From: Oscillospiraceae bacterium
Lineage (GTDB): Bacteria; Bacillota; Clostridia; Oscillospirales; Acutalibacteraceae
NCBI GenBank assembly: GCA_019422905.1
Contig: JAHZCM010000040.1
Span: 1-11,422 of the forward strand
DNA: 11,422 nucleotides
Direction of reading: 5' to 3'
The notes below the pieces were generated by a model. The model worked only from the letters and a program-made list of their open reading frames with translations, was not told where the DNA came from and did no database searches. The position numbers were made by a program, and so were the translations under genes. This document shows, one piece after another, positions 4,314-10,670 of the stretch. Numbering within the stretch: position 1 is the first letter of the stretch; each line of letters starts with the position of its first letter.

Positions 4314-6254
4314 ATGCAAAATGCATTCGAAACCCTTGGATTTGAACAAATACGGGAACAGCTCGTCGCCTATGCGGCAACACAGCAGACAAAGGCGCGG
4401 ATTATGGCGCTCGCACCGCTCACAAGCGAGGTGCGCCTGCGCGGCGCGCTCCGCGAAACGGACGGCGCGCGGCAGATTTTGGACTTTGCCGGCATGCCGC
4501 CGCTGCCCGACACCGAAGCCGCTAAAAATGCGCTGACGCTCGCGGAAAAGGGCGGCCTGCTCACGCCGGAGCAGCTGCTCTCCTGCGCCTCCTTCGGCGC
4601 CGCCTGCAAGCGGCTCAAGGCCTATCTCAAGAAATCGGAGGCTACCGGGGCATCTCTCGCCTTCAACGGCGAAGTCATCGACCCCCTGGAGGACATGACG
4701 CTGGAAATTCACCGCTGTATCACGGGCAGCACGGTGGACACAAACGCCACCCCCGCGTTGCGAGACATCCGCCGTCAAACGGAAAACACGCGCGGACAAA
4801 TCAAAACGCGCATGGAGGAGCTTTTAAAGAGCCATAAAAAATTCTGCACGGACAGCTTCGTCTCCGTAAAAAGCGGGCGCTACACGCTGCCTGTCTCCAA
4901 GAACTATAAAAATCAGGTGCCCGGCGCCGTGGTCGCCGTCTCCTCCGCAGGCTCTACCTGCTTTATCGAGCCGAGCGCCATCCGCAGATACACGGAAAAG
5001 CTCGCTCTGCTCGAAACGGAGGAAGCCATTGAGATCGATAAGATCCTGTACACGCTCTCCGCTTTCGTCGCCGGCCAGAGCACAGCGCTCCGCTTAAACG
5101 CCGAAACCGTGGAGACGCTGGATTTTGCCTTCGCCAAGGGGAAGCTGAGCCTTGAAACCGGCGGCTGCACGCCGCGGCTCAACACGGAACGCCATATGAA
5201 AATCGTTCAGGGCCGCCATCCGCTTTTGAACCGAGACGACTGCGTGCCGGTCGATTTTGAAATCGGGCAGGAGCGGCACGGGCAAAAGATCAGCGGAATT
5301 GTGATTACCGGCCCGAATACGGGCGGCAAAACCGTGACGCTGAAGCTCGTGGGCTTATTTTCGATGATGGCGCAGTGCGGCCTGCACCTGCCATGCGAAA
5401 GCGCGGAAATCTGCATGAACGGCGCCGTGCTGTGCGACATCGGCGATCAGCAGAACATCTCCCAAAACCTCTCCACCTTCTCCGCGCACATCACAAACAT
5501 CATCGGCATTCTGAATGCTGCGGCGCGGGATTCGCTCGTCCTGCTCGATGAGCTCGGCTCCGGCACGGACCCGGCGGAGGGCATGGGCATCGCGGTCTCG
5601 ATTCTCGAAGCGCTTCGCCGCCGCGGGTGCCTTTTCCTCGCCACGACGCACTATGCAGAGGTGAAGCAGTACGCGGAAAAGGTCGACGGAATCCTGAACG
5701 CCCGCATGACCTTTGACCGCGAAACGCTCCGCCCCGAATACCGGCTCGTCATCGGCGAGGCGGGCGAAAGCTGCGCGTTTTATATCGCGCAGCGGCTCGG
5801 CTATCCCGCGGAGCTTCTGGACTATGCGAAGGCCGTGACCTACGGGCGGCAGAACGCGCCCGCACAGGATTTTGAATTCCGCCCGCTGCCCGGCAGCACA
5901 CAGCCGCAGCCGAAAAGCCGGATTGAGAAAGCGCCGCGCCCAAAGGGCGTTCCCCCGCACGCGCAGCAATTCGGCGTCGGCGATTCCGTTTTTGTCTATC
6001 CGGGCAAGAAGATCGGCATCGTTTTCCAACCTGCGGACGAGGCCGGCACGCTCGTGGTGCAGATACAGGGGCGGAAAGACCGCGTAAAGCACGACCGGCT
6101 GAAGCTCCGGGCCAAGGCCAGCGCGCTGTATCCGCCGGGCTATGCCGTCTCAATTATTTTCGCCCCGGTGGAGAACCGCAAGGCGCGGCACAAAATGGAT
6201 AAAGGCTACACCGGCGTGGAAGCCGACTGCGATATGGAAATCGAAGATTTATAA
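4314..6254 (+). CDS. mutS2: MutS2-family ATPase lacking the Smr domain
   Basis: The 646-residue protein has a MutS2-like N-terminus (residues 1-10, M-x-x-A-F-E-T-L-G-F), a clamp/lever region with Y-x-L-P-V (190-194) and F-I-E-P (217-220), and a complete MutS-type ATPase: Walker A G-P-N-T-G-G-K-T (333-340), the D-x-Q-x-I-x-x-x-L-S-T-F-S-x-H signature (378-392), Walker B L-V-L-L-D-E (408-413) and A-T-T-H-Y (443-447). A KOW-like segment follows at about 553-598. MutS2 proteins are usually near 780 residues, with a long charged coiled coil after the ATPase and a C-terminal Smr nuclease domain. Here the coiled coil is replaced by a short Pro-rich linker (about 515-550) and Smr is absent. MutS2 acts in recombination control and in sensing collided ribosomes. 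Which role remains without Smr is unknown. The start at 4314 follows GGATTGGAGGA. Confidence 0.9.
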   Translation: MQNAFETLGFEQIREQLVAYAATQQTKARIMALAPLTSEVRLRGALRETDGARQILDFAGMPPLPDTEAAKNALTLAEKGGLLTPEQLLSCASFGAACKRLKAYLKKSEATGASLAFNGEVIDPLEDMTLEIHRCITGSTVDTNATPALRDIRRQTENTRGQIKTRMEELLKSHKKFCTDSFVSVKSGRYTLPVSKNYKNQVPGAVVAVSSAGSTCFIEPSAIRRYTEKLALLETEEAIEIDKILYTLSAFVAGQSTALRLNAETVETLDFAFAKGKLSLETGGCTPRLNTERHMKIVQGRHPLLNRDDCVPVDFEIGQERHGQKISGIVITGPNTGGKTVTLKLVGLFSMMAQCGLHLPCESAEICMNGAVLCDIGDQQNISQNLSTFSAHITNIIGILNAAARDSLVLLDELGSGTDPAEGMGIAVSILEALRRRGCLFLATTHYAEVKQYAEKVDGILNARMTFDRETLRPEYRLVIGEAGESCAFYIAQRLGYPAELLDYAKAVTYGRQNAPAQDFEFRPLPGSTQPQPKSRIEKAPRPKGVPPHAQQFGVGDSVFVYPGKKIGIVFQPADEAGTLVVQIQGRKDRVKHDRLKLRAKASALYPPGYAVSIIFAPVENRKARHKMDKGYTGVEADCDMEIEDL

Positions 6255-6269
6255 CCCCCTGCATGGATG

Positions 6270-6299
6270 AAGGCCCGTCTCGAAAACGAGACGGGCCTT
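6270..6299. terminator. Hairpin between the convergent mutS2 and aldo/keto reductase genes
   Basis: A perfect 13-bp stem (6270-6282 with 6287-6299, loop AAAA) starts 15 bases after the mutS2 stop. No long T run follows on either strand, so efficiency is uncertain, but position and stability suit a shared terminator. The rest of 6300-6418 holds no gene. Confidence 0.65.
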
Positions 6300-6418
6300 C
6301 CACCGCTTTTCTACGGGCACGGTCTTTTAATTCTTCTGTCAGGCGAAGCCTTTCCGAATCCCCTTACTTGATATGGGCCTCGGAAATTCTGAGGCTGCCG
6401 GCCGTTTTCCGGTTTTCC

Positions 6419-7537
6419 TTATTTGTCAAACTCCTTTGCCACTTCGGCGAGAAGCTCCCGGATCGGCAGGTGCTGCGGGCAAATATGCTCGCACTTACCG
6501 CACCGGATACAGTCCGAAGCGCGGCTTCCCGCTTTTGTATGCACATTGTTGTAATAGTAGTCCGTATTCCAGTTTCGGAACTGCTTCTTCGCGTTCAGGC
6601 ACGCAAACAGGTCGGGAATGGCAATCTGCCTTGGGCACCTATCCGTACAATAGCGGCAGGCCGTGCAGGGGATCAGCCCCTGTGCGCGGAAAAGCTCCCG
6701 CACCTTTGCGACAGCCGCCTGTTCCCGGTCGGAAAGCGGCTTGAAATCCTTCATATAGCCAATATTGTCGCGCATCATTTCCATGTTTCCCATACCGGAA
6801 AGCACCATCATGATCCCGTCAAATCCGGCTGCAAAGCGGATGGCATAGCTGGCGTTGCTGCCGCCATGCAGCTCGTCCAAAACCGCCTGCGCCTTTTCCG
6901 GCAGGTCGATCAGGCTGCCGCCCTTCACTGGCTCCATAACGATGACGGGCTTATCAAATTTCCGGCAAACCTCATAGCATTTTCGGCTTTCCACGGAAGC
7001 ATCCTCGTAGTCCACATAGTTGAATTGAATCTGCACGACCTCAATCTGCGGATATTCCGTCAGAATCTGCTCCAGCACAGCGGCTTTGTCGTGGAAGGAA
7101 ATGCCGAAATGCTTGATTTTTCCTTCCTCTTTGAGCTCCAACGTCGTCTCATAGGCGCGGCACTTTTTGAACTTCGCGTAAATCTCGGCGCTCTGGGCAT
7201 GCATCAGATAGAAATCAAAATAATCGACGCCGCAGGCCGCAAGCTGGCTTTCAAAGAGCGGCCGGATCTGCTCCTGCTGATCAAAAAAGTGCGTGGAGAG
7301 CTTGTTTGTCAGAACATAGGATTCCCTCGGGTAGCGGCGTACAAGACATTCGCGCAGGGCCGTTTCGCTTTTGCCGCCCAAATACCCGTGCGCCGTATCA
7401 AAATAATTAAAGCCGTTCTCCAAAAAGAAATCCGCCATACGGCACATTTCCTCGCGGTCCACCGCTCCGTCCTGCATCGGCAGACGCATGCATCCAAACC
7501 CAAAATTCTTTTTTACATTTTCAAAATACGTTTTCAT
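6419..7537 (-). CDS. Aldo/keto reductase with C-terminal 2x[4Fe-4S] ferredoxin domain
   Basis: The 372-residue cytosolic oxidoreductase has an AKR TIM barrel in residues 1 to about 265. The usual tetrad is visible as Asp47 and Tyr52 (F-D-T-A-H-G-Y), Lys79 (T-N-K-L) and His113 (L-M-H). A C-terminal domain carries two C-x2-C-x2-C-x3-C-P motifs: Cys291, 294, 297 and 301, and Cys343, 346, 349 and 353. This architecture is common in anaerobic Firmicutes. The clusters suggest electron exchange with ferredoxin or a flavoprotein in addition to NAD(P)H, but the carbonyl substrate is unknown. The start at 7537 is supported by AGGAG seven bases upstream. It is probably transcribed from the promoter at 7784-7812 through a roughly 240-base leader holding a possible 48-codon ORF. 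Confidence 0.92.
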   Translation of the reverse strand: MKTYFENVKKNFGFGCMRLPMQDGAVDREEMCRMADFFLENGFNYFDTAHGYLGGKSETALRECLVRRYPRESYVLTNKLSTHFFDQQEQIRPLFESQLAACGVDYFDFYLMHAQSAEIYAKFKKCRAYETTLELKEEGKIKHFGISFHDKAAVLEQILTEYPQIEVVQIQFNYVDYEDASVESRKCYEVCRKFDKPVIVMEPVKGGSLIDLPEKAQAVLDELHGGSNASYAIRFAAGFDGIMMVLSGMGNMEMMRDNIGYMKDFKPLSDREQAAVAKVRELFRAQGLIPCTACRYCTDRCPRQIAIPDLFACLNAKKQFRNWNTDYYYNNVHTKAGSRASDCIRCGKCEHICPQHLPIRELLAEVAKEFDK

Positions 7538-7551
7538 TCCGCTTCTCCTAT

Positions 7552-7649
7552 CCTTTCGTGAATTTTTAAGGCTCCGATGGAGCCATTTTTCAGTTCCTTT
7601 TTTTCATGGGCTGCTTCGCACTACCCTTTCGTCAATTTTACAGGCTCCG
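7552..7649. repeat. Imperfect 25-bp direct repeat in the aldo/keto reductase leader
   Basis: Copies at 7552-7576 and 7625-7649, offset 73 bases, match at 22 of 25 positions (both begin CCTTTCGT and end GGCTCCG). The right copy lies in the end of the possible 48-codon ORF. The left copy abuts the ribosome binding site of the reductase gene. This looks like a local duplication or part of a dispersed repeat. Confidence 0.75.
7570..7584. other. Short hairpin in the aldo/keto reductase 5' leader
   Basis: GGCTCC (7570-7575), three-base loop, GGAGCC (7579-7584). Read on the plus strand it is followed by ATTTTT and resembles a small terminator. Read on the minus strand, the direction of the reductase gene, there is no T run, so it may act only as leader structure. 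Confidence 0.45.
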
Positions 7650-7750
7650 CATAAGCCGAACGCAACCGGCACGGCCTCTTCTCCATACTGCCATGCAAGC
7701 GGTTTTTTGTATCGGGCAAGCATTGCAGGCGCCCCATGGAATGTGCGCAT
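7604..7750 (-). CDS. Possible 48-aa small protein or leader peptide upstream of the aldo/keto reductase
   Basis: An ATG at 7750 is preceded by GGAG eight bases upstream and lies only about 27 bases from the predicted transcript start of a good promoter (7784-7812). The product contains Y-K-K-P-L-A-W-Q-Y-G-E-E and a Gly/Cys stretch (F-G-L-C-G-A-C-K-I-D-E-R). It has no membrane helix, signal peptide or family that I recognise. The ORF ends 66 bases before the reductase start. Its last part overlaps the local direct repeat, which argues that the region may instead be a non-coding repeat element. The promoter and ribosome site support expression, but the codon content alone does not prove coding. 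It is the only plausible gene in 7538-7989. Confidence 0.35.
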   Translation of the reverse strand: MRTFHGAPAMLARYKKPLAWQYGEEAVPVAFGLCGACKIDERVVRSSP

Positions 7751-7783
7751 CTCCCCTTCTCCGTTTCCCCGCTTACACTTTAT

Positions 7784-7812
7784 ATTGTAACGGCCCGTAT
7801 CCGTCCGGTCAA
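7784..7812 (-). promoter_or_regulatory. SigA-type promoter for the aldo/keto reductase unit
   Basis: On the minus strand TTGACC (7812-7807) and TACAAT (7789-7784) are separated by 17 bases. A short dyad, ATAAG and CTTAT spaced by five bases (7834-7848), lies 21 bases upstream of the -35 and might be an operator. Confidence 0.7.
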
Positions 7813-7856
7813 TTCGGATTCCTGCGCAAACGCATAAGATAAACTTATATGAAAGC

Positions 7857-7902
7857 AAAAATGCCATGCAGCCGGCATAAACAGCCCCTGCATGGCATTT
7901 TT
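7857..7902. terminator. Terminator downstream of the minus-strand ldh gene
   Basis: A perfect 15-bp stem (7857-7871 with 7888-7902) includes five A on one side and five T on the other, so it can work on both strands. It lies 88 bases past the stop of the L-lactate dehydrogenase-type gene and insulates the aldo/keto reductase promoter. Confidence 0.85.
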
Positions 7903-7989
7903 CATTCTTGATGTTACCGGGCTAAGCTCCCTTTTCCCGGCGCCCTTTCAACTCATCGCCGCAAACGGTTTTTCGCGCGGCTTCGGCGA

Positions 7990-8934
7990 TCAGATTTCGA
8001 TCTGGTGGATGATCTCCTTGAGGCAGTTTGCGCTCTTGACAAGGGAGGCGCGCTCCTCGTCGTTCAGCGGCAGCATGATCTTGCTTTCCGCGCCCTTATG
8101 CCCGACAATGTTCACAAGGCTGAGGCAGACATCGTCGATGCCGTACTCGCCGTTGAGCATCGTGGAAACGGTCATCGTGGTATCGATGCCGGTGAGGATG
8201 CACTTGACAATGTGGCAGACCGAAACGGAAACCGCGTAGAACGTGGCGCCCTTGCGCTCAATGACGCGGCCGCCGGACTTGCGGACATACTTCTCGACTT
8301 CCGCAAAATCAAGCGGCGGTAGGAGCATGTCTGTGTTTGCCATCGAATTATGATAATCCTGAACCGGAATGTTGGAGATATTGGCCAGAGACCACGGGAC
8401 GAAGGAGCTGTCGCCGTGCTCGCCGAGCACGTATGCGTGAACATTTAGCTGGTTAATGGCAAAATACTCTGCGAGACGCGCGCGGAGACGGGCGGTATCG
8501 AGGATCGTACCGGAGCCGAGCACGCGGGATTCCGGCAGGCCGGAGCGCTTGCAGAAGGTATAGGTCAGAATATCGACCGGGTTGCTGACGATCAGGTAGA
8601 TCGCATCCGGCGCATAGCGCGTGATTTCAGGAATGATGCTCTTGATGATGTTGACGTTCGTCTGAGCGAGATCCAGTCTGGATTGGCCGGGCTTGCGCGC
8701 CACACCGGAGGTAATGATGACAATATCCGAATCCTTGCTGTCCGCATAGCTGCCCGCATAAATGGAGCAGGGGCTGCAGAACGGCGTGCCCTGACGAATG
8801 TCGAGCGCTTCGCCAAGCGCCTTGTTGTTATTGATGTCAATCATGACGATCTCGGAAGCCAGACCCATAACGGTCAGCGTATAGCCGATCGTTGCGCCGA
8901 CGCTGCCGCTTCCGATGATGGTGATTTTATTCAT
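7990..8934 (-). CDS. ldh: L-lactate dehydrogenase-type enzyme (LDH/MDH superfamily)
   Basis: The 314-residue cytosolic NAD-dependent 2-hydroxyacid dehydrogenase has the Rossmann loop G-S-G-S-V-G (8-13), Asp33 binding the adenosine ribose, N-P-V-D (118-121), L-D-T-A-R (145-149) with the Asp/Arg pair, and catalytic His173 in G-E-H-G-D-S (171-176). Thr231 in K-G-A-T-F-Y is typical of lactate dehydrogenases. In the substrate loop A-R-K-P-G-Q-S-R (79-86), the residue aligned with Gln102 of classical LDH is Arg80, as in malate dehydrogenases. The substrate (pyruvate, oxaloacetate or another 2-oxoacid) is therefore less certain than the family. The start is the ATG at 8934, preceded by GAAAGGTAAGGGTG. 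An in-frame TTG at 8958 would only add residues that overlap this site. It has its own promoter and terminator. Confidence 0.9.
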   Translation of the reverse strand: MNKITIIGSGSVGATIGYTLTVMGLASEIVMIDINNNKALGEALDIRQGTPFCSPCSIYAGSYADSKDSDIVIITSGVARKPGQSRLDLAQTNVNIIKSIIPEITRYAPDAIYLIVSNPVDILTYTFCKRSGLPESRVLGSGTILDTARLRARLAEYFAINQLNVHAYVLGEHGDSSFVPWSLANISNIPVQDYHNSMANTDMLLPPLDFAEVEKYVRKSGGRVIERKGATFYAVSVSVCHIVKCILTGIDTTMTVSTMLNGEYGIDDVCLSLVNIVGHKGAESKIMLPLNDEERASLVKSANCLKEIIHQIEI

Positions 8935-8985
8935 AGCGTGTTCACCCTTACCTTTCAAGCGTTTCCGCTCGGATGTTTTTAAATT

Positions 8986-9014
8986 ATTATAGTGTATTTC
9001 TATCGATAAATCAA
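8986..9014 (-). promoter_or_regulatory. SigA-type promoter of the L-ldh gene
   Basis: On the minus strand TTGATT (9014-9009) and a perfect TATAAT (8991-8986) are 17 bases apart. Transcription would start near 8979, about 45 bases before the ATG. Confidence 0.85.
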
Positions 9015-9026
9015 GAGGGTTTGCGC

Positions 9027-9050
9027 GTATTTGTCAAATACTTGTCAAAC
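9027..9050. promoter_or_regulatory. Operator-like repeat upstream of the L-ldh promoter
   Basis: GTATTTGTCAAATAC (9027-9041) is a perfect odd-centred palindrome. TTGTCAAA occurs twice with an 11-base period (9031-9038 and 9042-9049), one helical turn. The block lies 12 bases upstream of the -35, a position suited to an activator or an upstream repressor contact. It is not a clear Rex box. Confidence 0.45.
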
Positions 9051-9091
9051 GCGCCGGGAATTTCACAGCGCCCTTTTCAGCCCCACCGCAA

Positions 9092-9120
9092 TTGCCTTTC
9101 AGAATCCTTCATGCTATACT
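9092..9120 (+). promoter_or_regulatory. SigA-type promoter of the GNAT pseudogene
   Basis: TTGCCT (9092-9097), a 17-base spacer and TATACT (9115-9120) with TGC before it (extended -10). A strong AAAAGGAGG (9134-9142) precedes the ATG at 9151, so expression signals are intact although the gene is broken. Confidence 0.7.
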
Positions 9121-9150
9121 CTAACCGTATAGAAAAGGAGGCTGTTTTTT

Positions 9151-9602
9151 ATGGCACTGTTGATCCGGAAGGCCCGCCCTTCAGACGCCGAAGCGCTCTA
9201 GGCGCTTTATTTCTTCCACCTCACGCAAACACCGCCCACAGAGGCGCAGGACATGGCGCTGTGGCGGGAAAAGCTGGCCCGCTTCGCGCAGAACCCCGCC
9301 TACCATCTGCTGGTCGGCGAGGCGGACGGCGCGCTCGTCTCCTCCGTCACGCTGGTCATCATCGAAAACCTGACCCACAATGTGCGGCCTTACGCCCTGA
9401 TCGAAAACGTCGTGACGCACGCGGAGCACCGGGGCAGGCACTACGCTACCGCGCTGATGCGCCGCGCAGGCGAAATCGCGCGGCGCACGGCTGCTATAAG
9501 ATCATGCTGCTGACCGGCTCCAAAAAAGAAAGCACGCTGCGGTTTTACGAAAGCTGCGGCTTCGACAAAAACGCAAAAACCGCGTTCCTGCAAAGGCTGT
9601 GA
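9151..9602 (+). pseudogene. GNAT-family N-acetyltransferase, broken by a nonsense codon and a frameshift
   Basis: The ATG at 9151 opens a GNAT-type protein starting M-A-L-L-I-R-K-A-R-P-S-D-A-E-A-L. A TAG at 9199-9201 (codon 17) then stops it, and the same frame continues with typical acetyltransferase sequence: H-L-L-V-G-E-x-D-G, the beta-strand S-S-V-T-L-V-I-I, and the acetyl-CoA loop region H-R-G-R-H-Y-A-T-A-L-M. Near 9484-9486 one base appears to be missing. After that point the match moves to another frame, reading G-C-Y-K-I-M-L-L-T-G-S-K then F-Y-E-S-C-G-F and ending at the TGA of 9600-9602. Restoring one base and one sense codon gives about 150 residues, normal for the family. The two lesions are separated by about 285 bases. 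The acetyl acceptor is unknown. The stop is directly adjacent to the stop of the convergent DUF4434-like gene. Confidence 0.87.
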
Positions 9603-10670
9603 TCACGCCCCGCACAGCGCCCGGTAGCTTTTCTGCGGCTCCGCACCGAATTCCGGATTCAAATAATAATGTGACAGCGAAAAACTCACGATCTCATCGG
9701 CGTACAGCGCCGCTGTATCCAACTGCCTGCGGAAACGGCCGACATCCGCCGGCCTGTAGTCCTTTGTGAAATTCTCGCAGTTCGCCCAGAAAACAAGCTC
9801 CGGCTTTGTCTGCACCGCCCGCTTCGCCGCGGCGTAATAGAAATCCAGATCGTCAAAGCCGATCCACTCCGCGCCGATTGCGTCCTGCAGGCAGAAAATA
9901 TCTCCGGGGCGGAAACGAACCTGTGCGAAGAATTCCGTCCACTCCCGCTCCGCGCTTTTATAGCCGGAGTTCTTCGAATTGAACGGCGAGAACAAAAGCG
10001 GCAGCGCGGGCTCCAGCGCATCCAAAGCCGCAAGGTCGCTGTTCAGCAGCTCGGCCGCGGCTTCCGCGCCCTGAAAGCCGTTCGTCAGCTCCCAAGCCCA
10101 ATACCAGCCGTGAAAGGCGTCCGGATATTTCTCCCCGTACAGCGTATGGATTTCTTTCGCCATCGCGGCGGACAAGGCGCTTTGTTTTTCACGCCACGCC
10201 GCGTCCTTCACCGCAAAATCCCACCATTCGTCCGCGAGATTCAGCCCGATGAAAACTTGCACGCCCGTTTTTTGGGCGGCAGACAGGCAGTTTTCCAGCA
10301 TCGCGGGATACCGCACGGCATTTTCCGCAAAGCAGCTTTCCGGCAGCTCCGTATCATAATACACCATCCGGATTTTTCCTTCGGGCGTATCCGCCGTCCA
10401 CTGTATAATCAGCTTGTCCGTGCCGAGCGCGCGGAGACACTCGAAATGCGCGGCAAAGTCGTTCTCCGTCCAGTCCGCACAATACCAGGGCTGGATAAAC
10501 GTGCCGGTCGGCACCGGCGTTTTTTCAGGCGCGGCTCTTCTCTGTCCCATATAATATTCCCGATCCGGCGTGAGGAAATACGCCGCCGTCAGCCCGACCG
10601 CCAAAAAGACGCCGGCACAGATCCCGATCAACACACTTTTTTTGCGGTTTGAACGGCGTTTTTCCTTCAT
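9603..10670 (-). CDS. Membrane-anchored DUF4434-like putative glycoside hydrolase
   Basis: The 355-residue protein has a very basic N-terminus (M-K-E-K-R-R-S-N-R-K-K), one hydrophobic helix (about 12-33) and an extracellular domain, so it is probably an N-terminally anchored surface protein. The domain resembles the DUF4434 family, predicted TIM-barrel glycosidases. It shows F-I-Q-P-W (58-62), alternating strands such as L-I-I-Q-W (87-91) and V-F-I-G-L-N (139-144), then G-W-Y-W-A-W-E-L with Glu194 after a strand, L-Q-D-A-I-G (261-266), and W-A-N-C-E-N-F with Glu299. Glu194 and Glu299 are candidate catalytic acids by analogy with retaining glycosidases, which is inference. The start ATG at 10670 overlaps the TGA of the upstream metallo-hydrolase (ATGA), indicating translational coupling. 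The substrate is unknown. Confidence 0.78.
   Translation of the reverse strand: MKEKRRSNRKKSVLIGICAGVFLAVGLTAAYFLTPDREYYMGQRRAAPEKTPVPTGTFIQPWYCADWTENDFAAHFECLRALGTDKLIIQWTADTPEGKIRMVYYDTELPESCFAENAVRYPAMLENCLSAAQKTGVQVFIGLNLADEWWDFAVKDAAWREKQSALSAAMAKEIHTLYGEKYPDAFHGWYWAWELTNGFQGAEAAAELLNSDLAALDALEPALPLLFSPFNSKNSGYKSAEREWTEFFAQVRFRPGDIFCLQDAIGAEWIGFDDLDFYYAAAKRAVQTKPELVFWANCENFTKDYRPADVGRFRRQLDTAALYADEIVSFSLSHYYLNPEFGAEPQKSYRALCGA

Noticed and set aside
5355..6092. Long minus-strand open frames inside mutS2
   Set aside because: They are GC-rich shadow frames opposite the conserved MutS ATPase and have no start signals.
6263..7561. A 432-codon open frame on the plus strand
   Set aside because: It is the antisense shadow of the aldo/keto reductase gene. 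The minus frame has all catalytic and cluster-binding residues, whereas this one shows no domain and has no ribosome site.
9027..9050. Rex operator upstream of L-ldh
   Set aside because: The Rex consensus TTGTTAA-N4-TTAACAA is not met. The palindrome has a single central base and a different core.
9253..9513. A stand-alone 86-codon gene inside the acetyltransferase region
   Set aside because: It is only the middle part of the broken GNAT gene between the nonsense codon and the frameshift, and has no ribosome site of its own.
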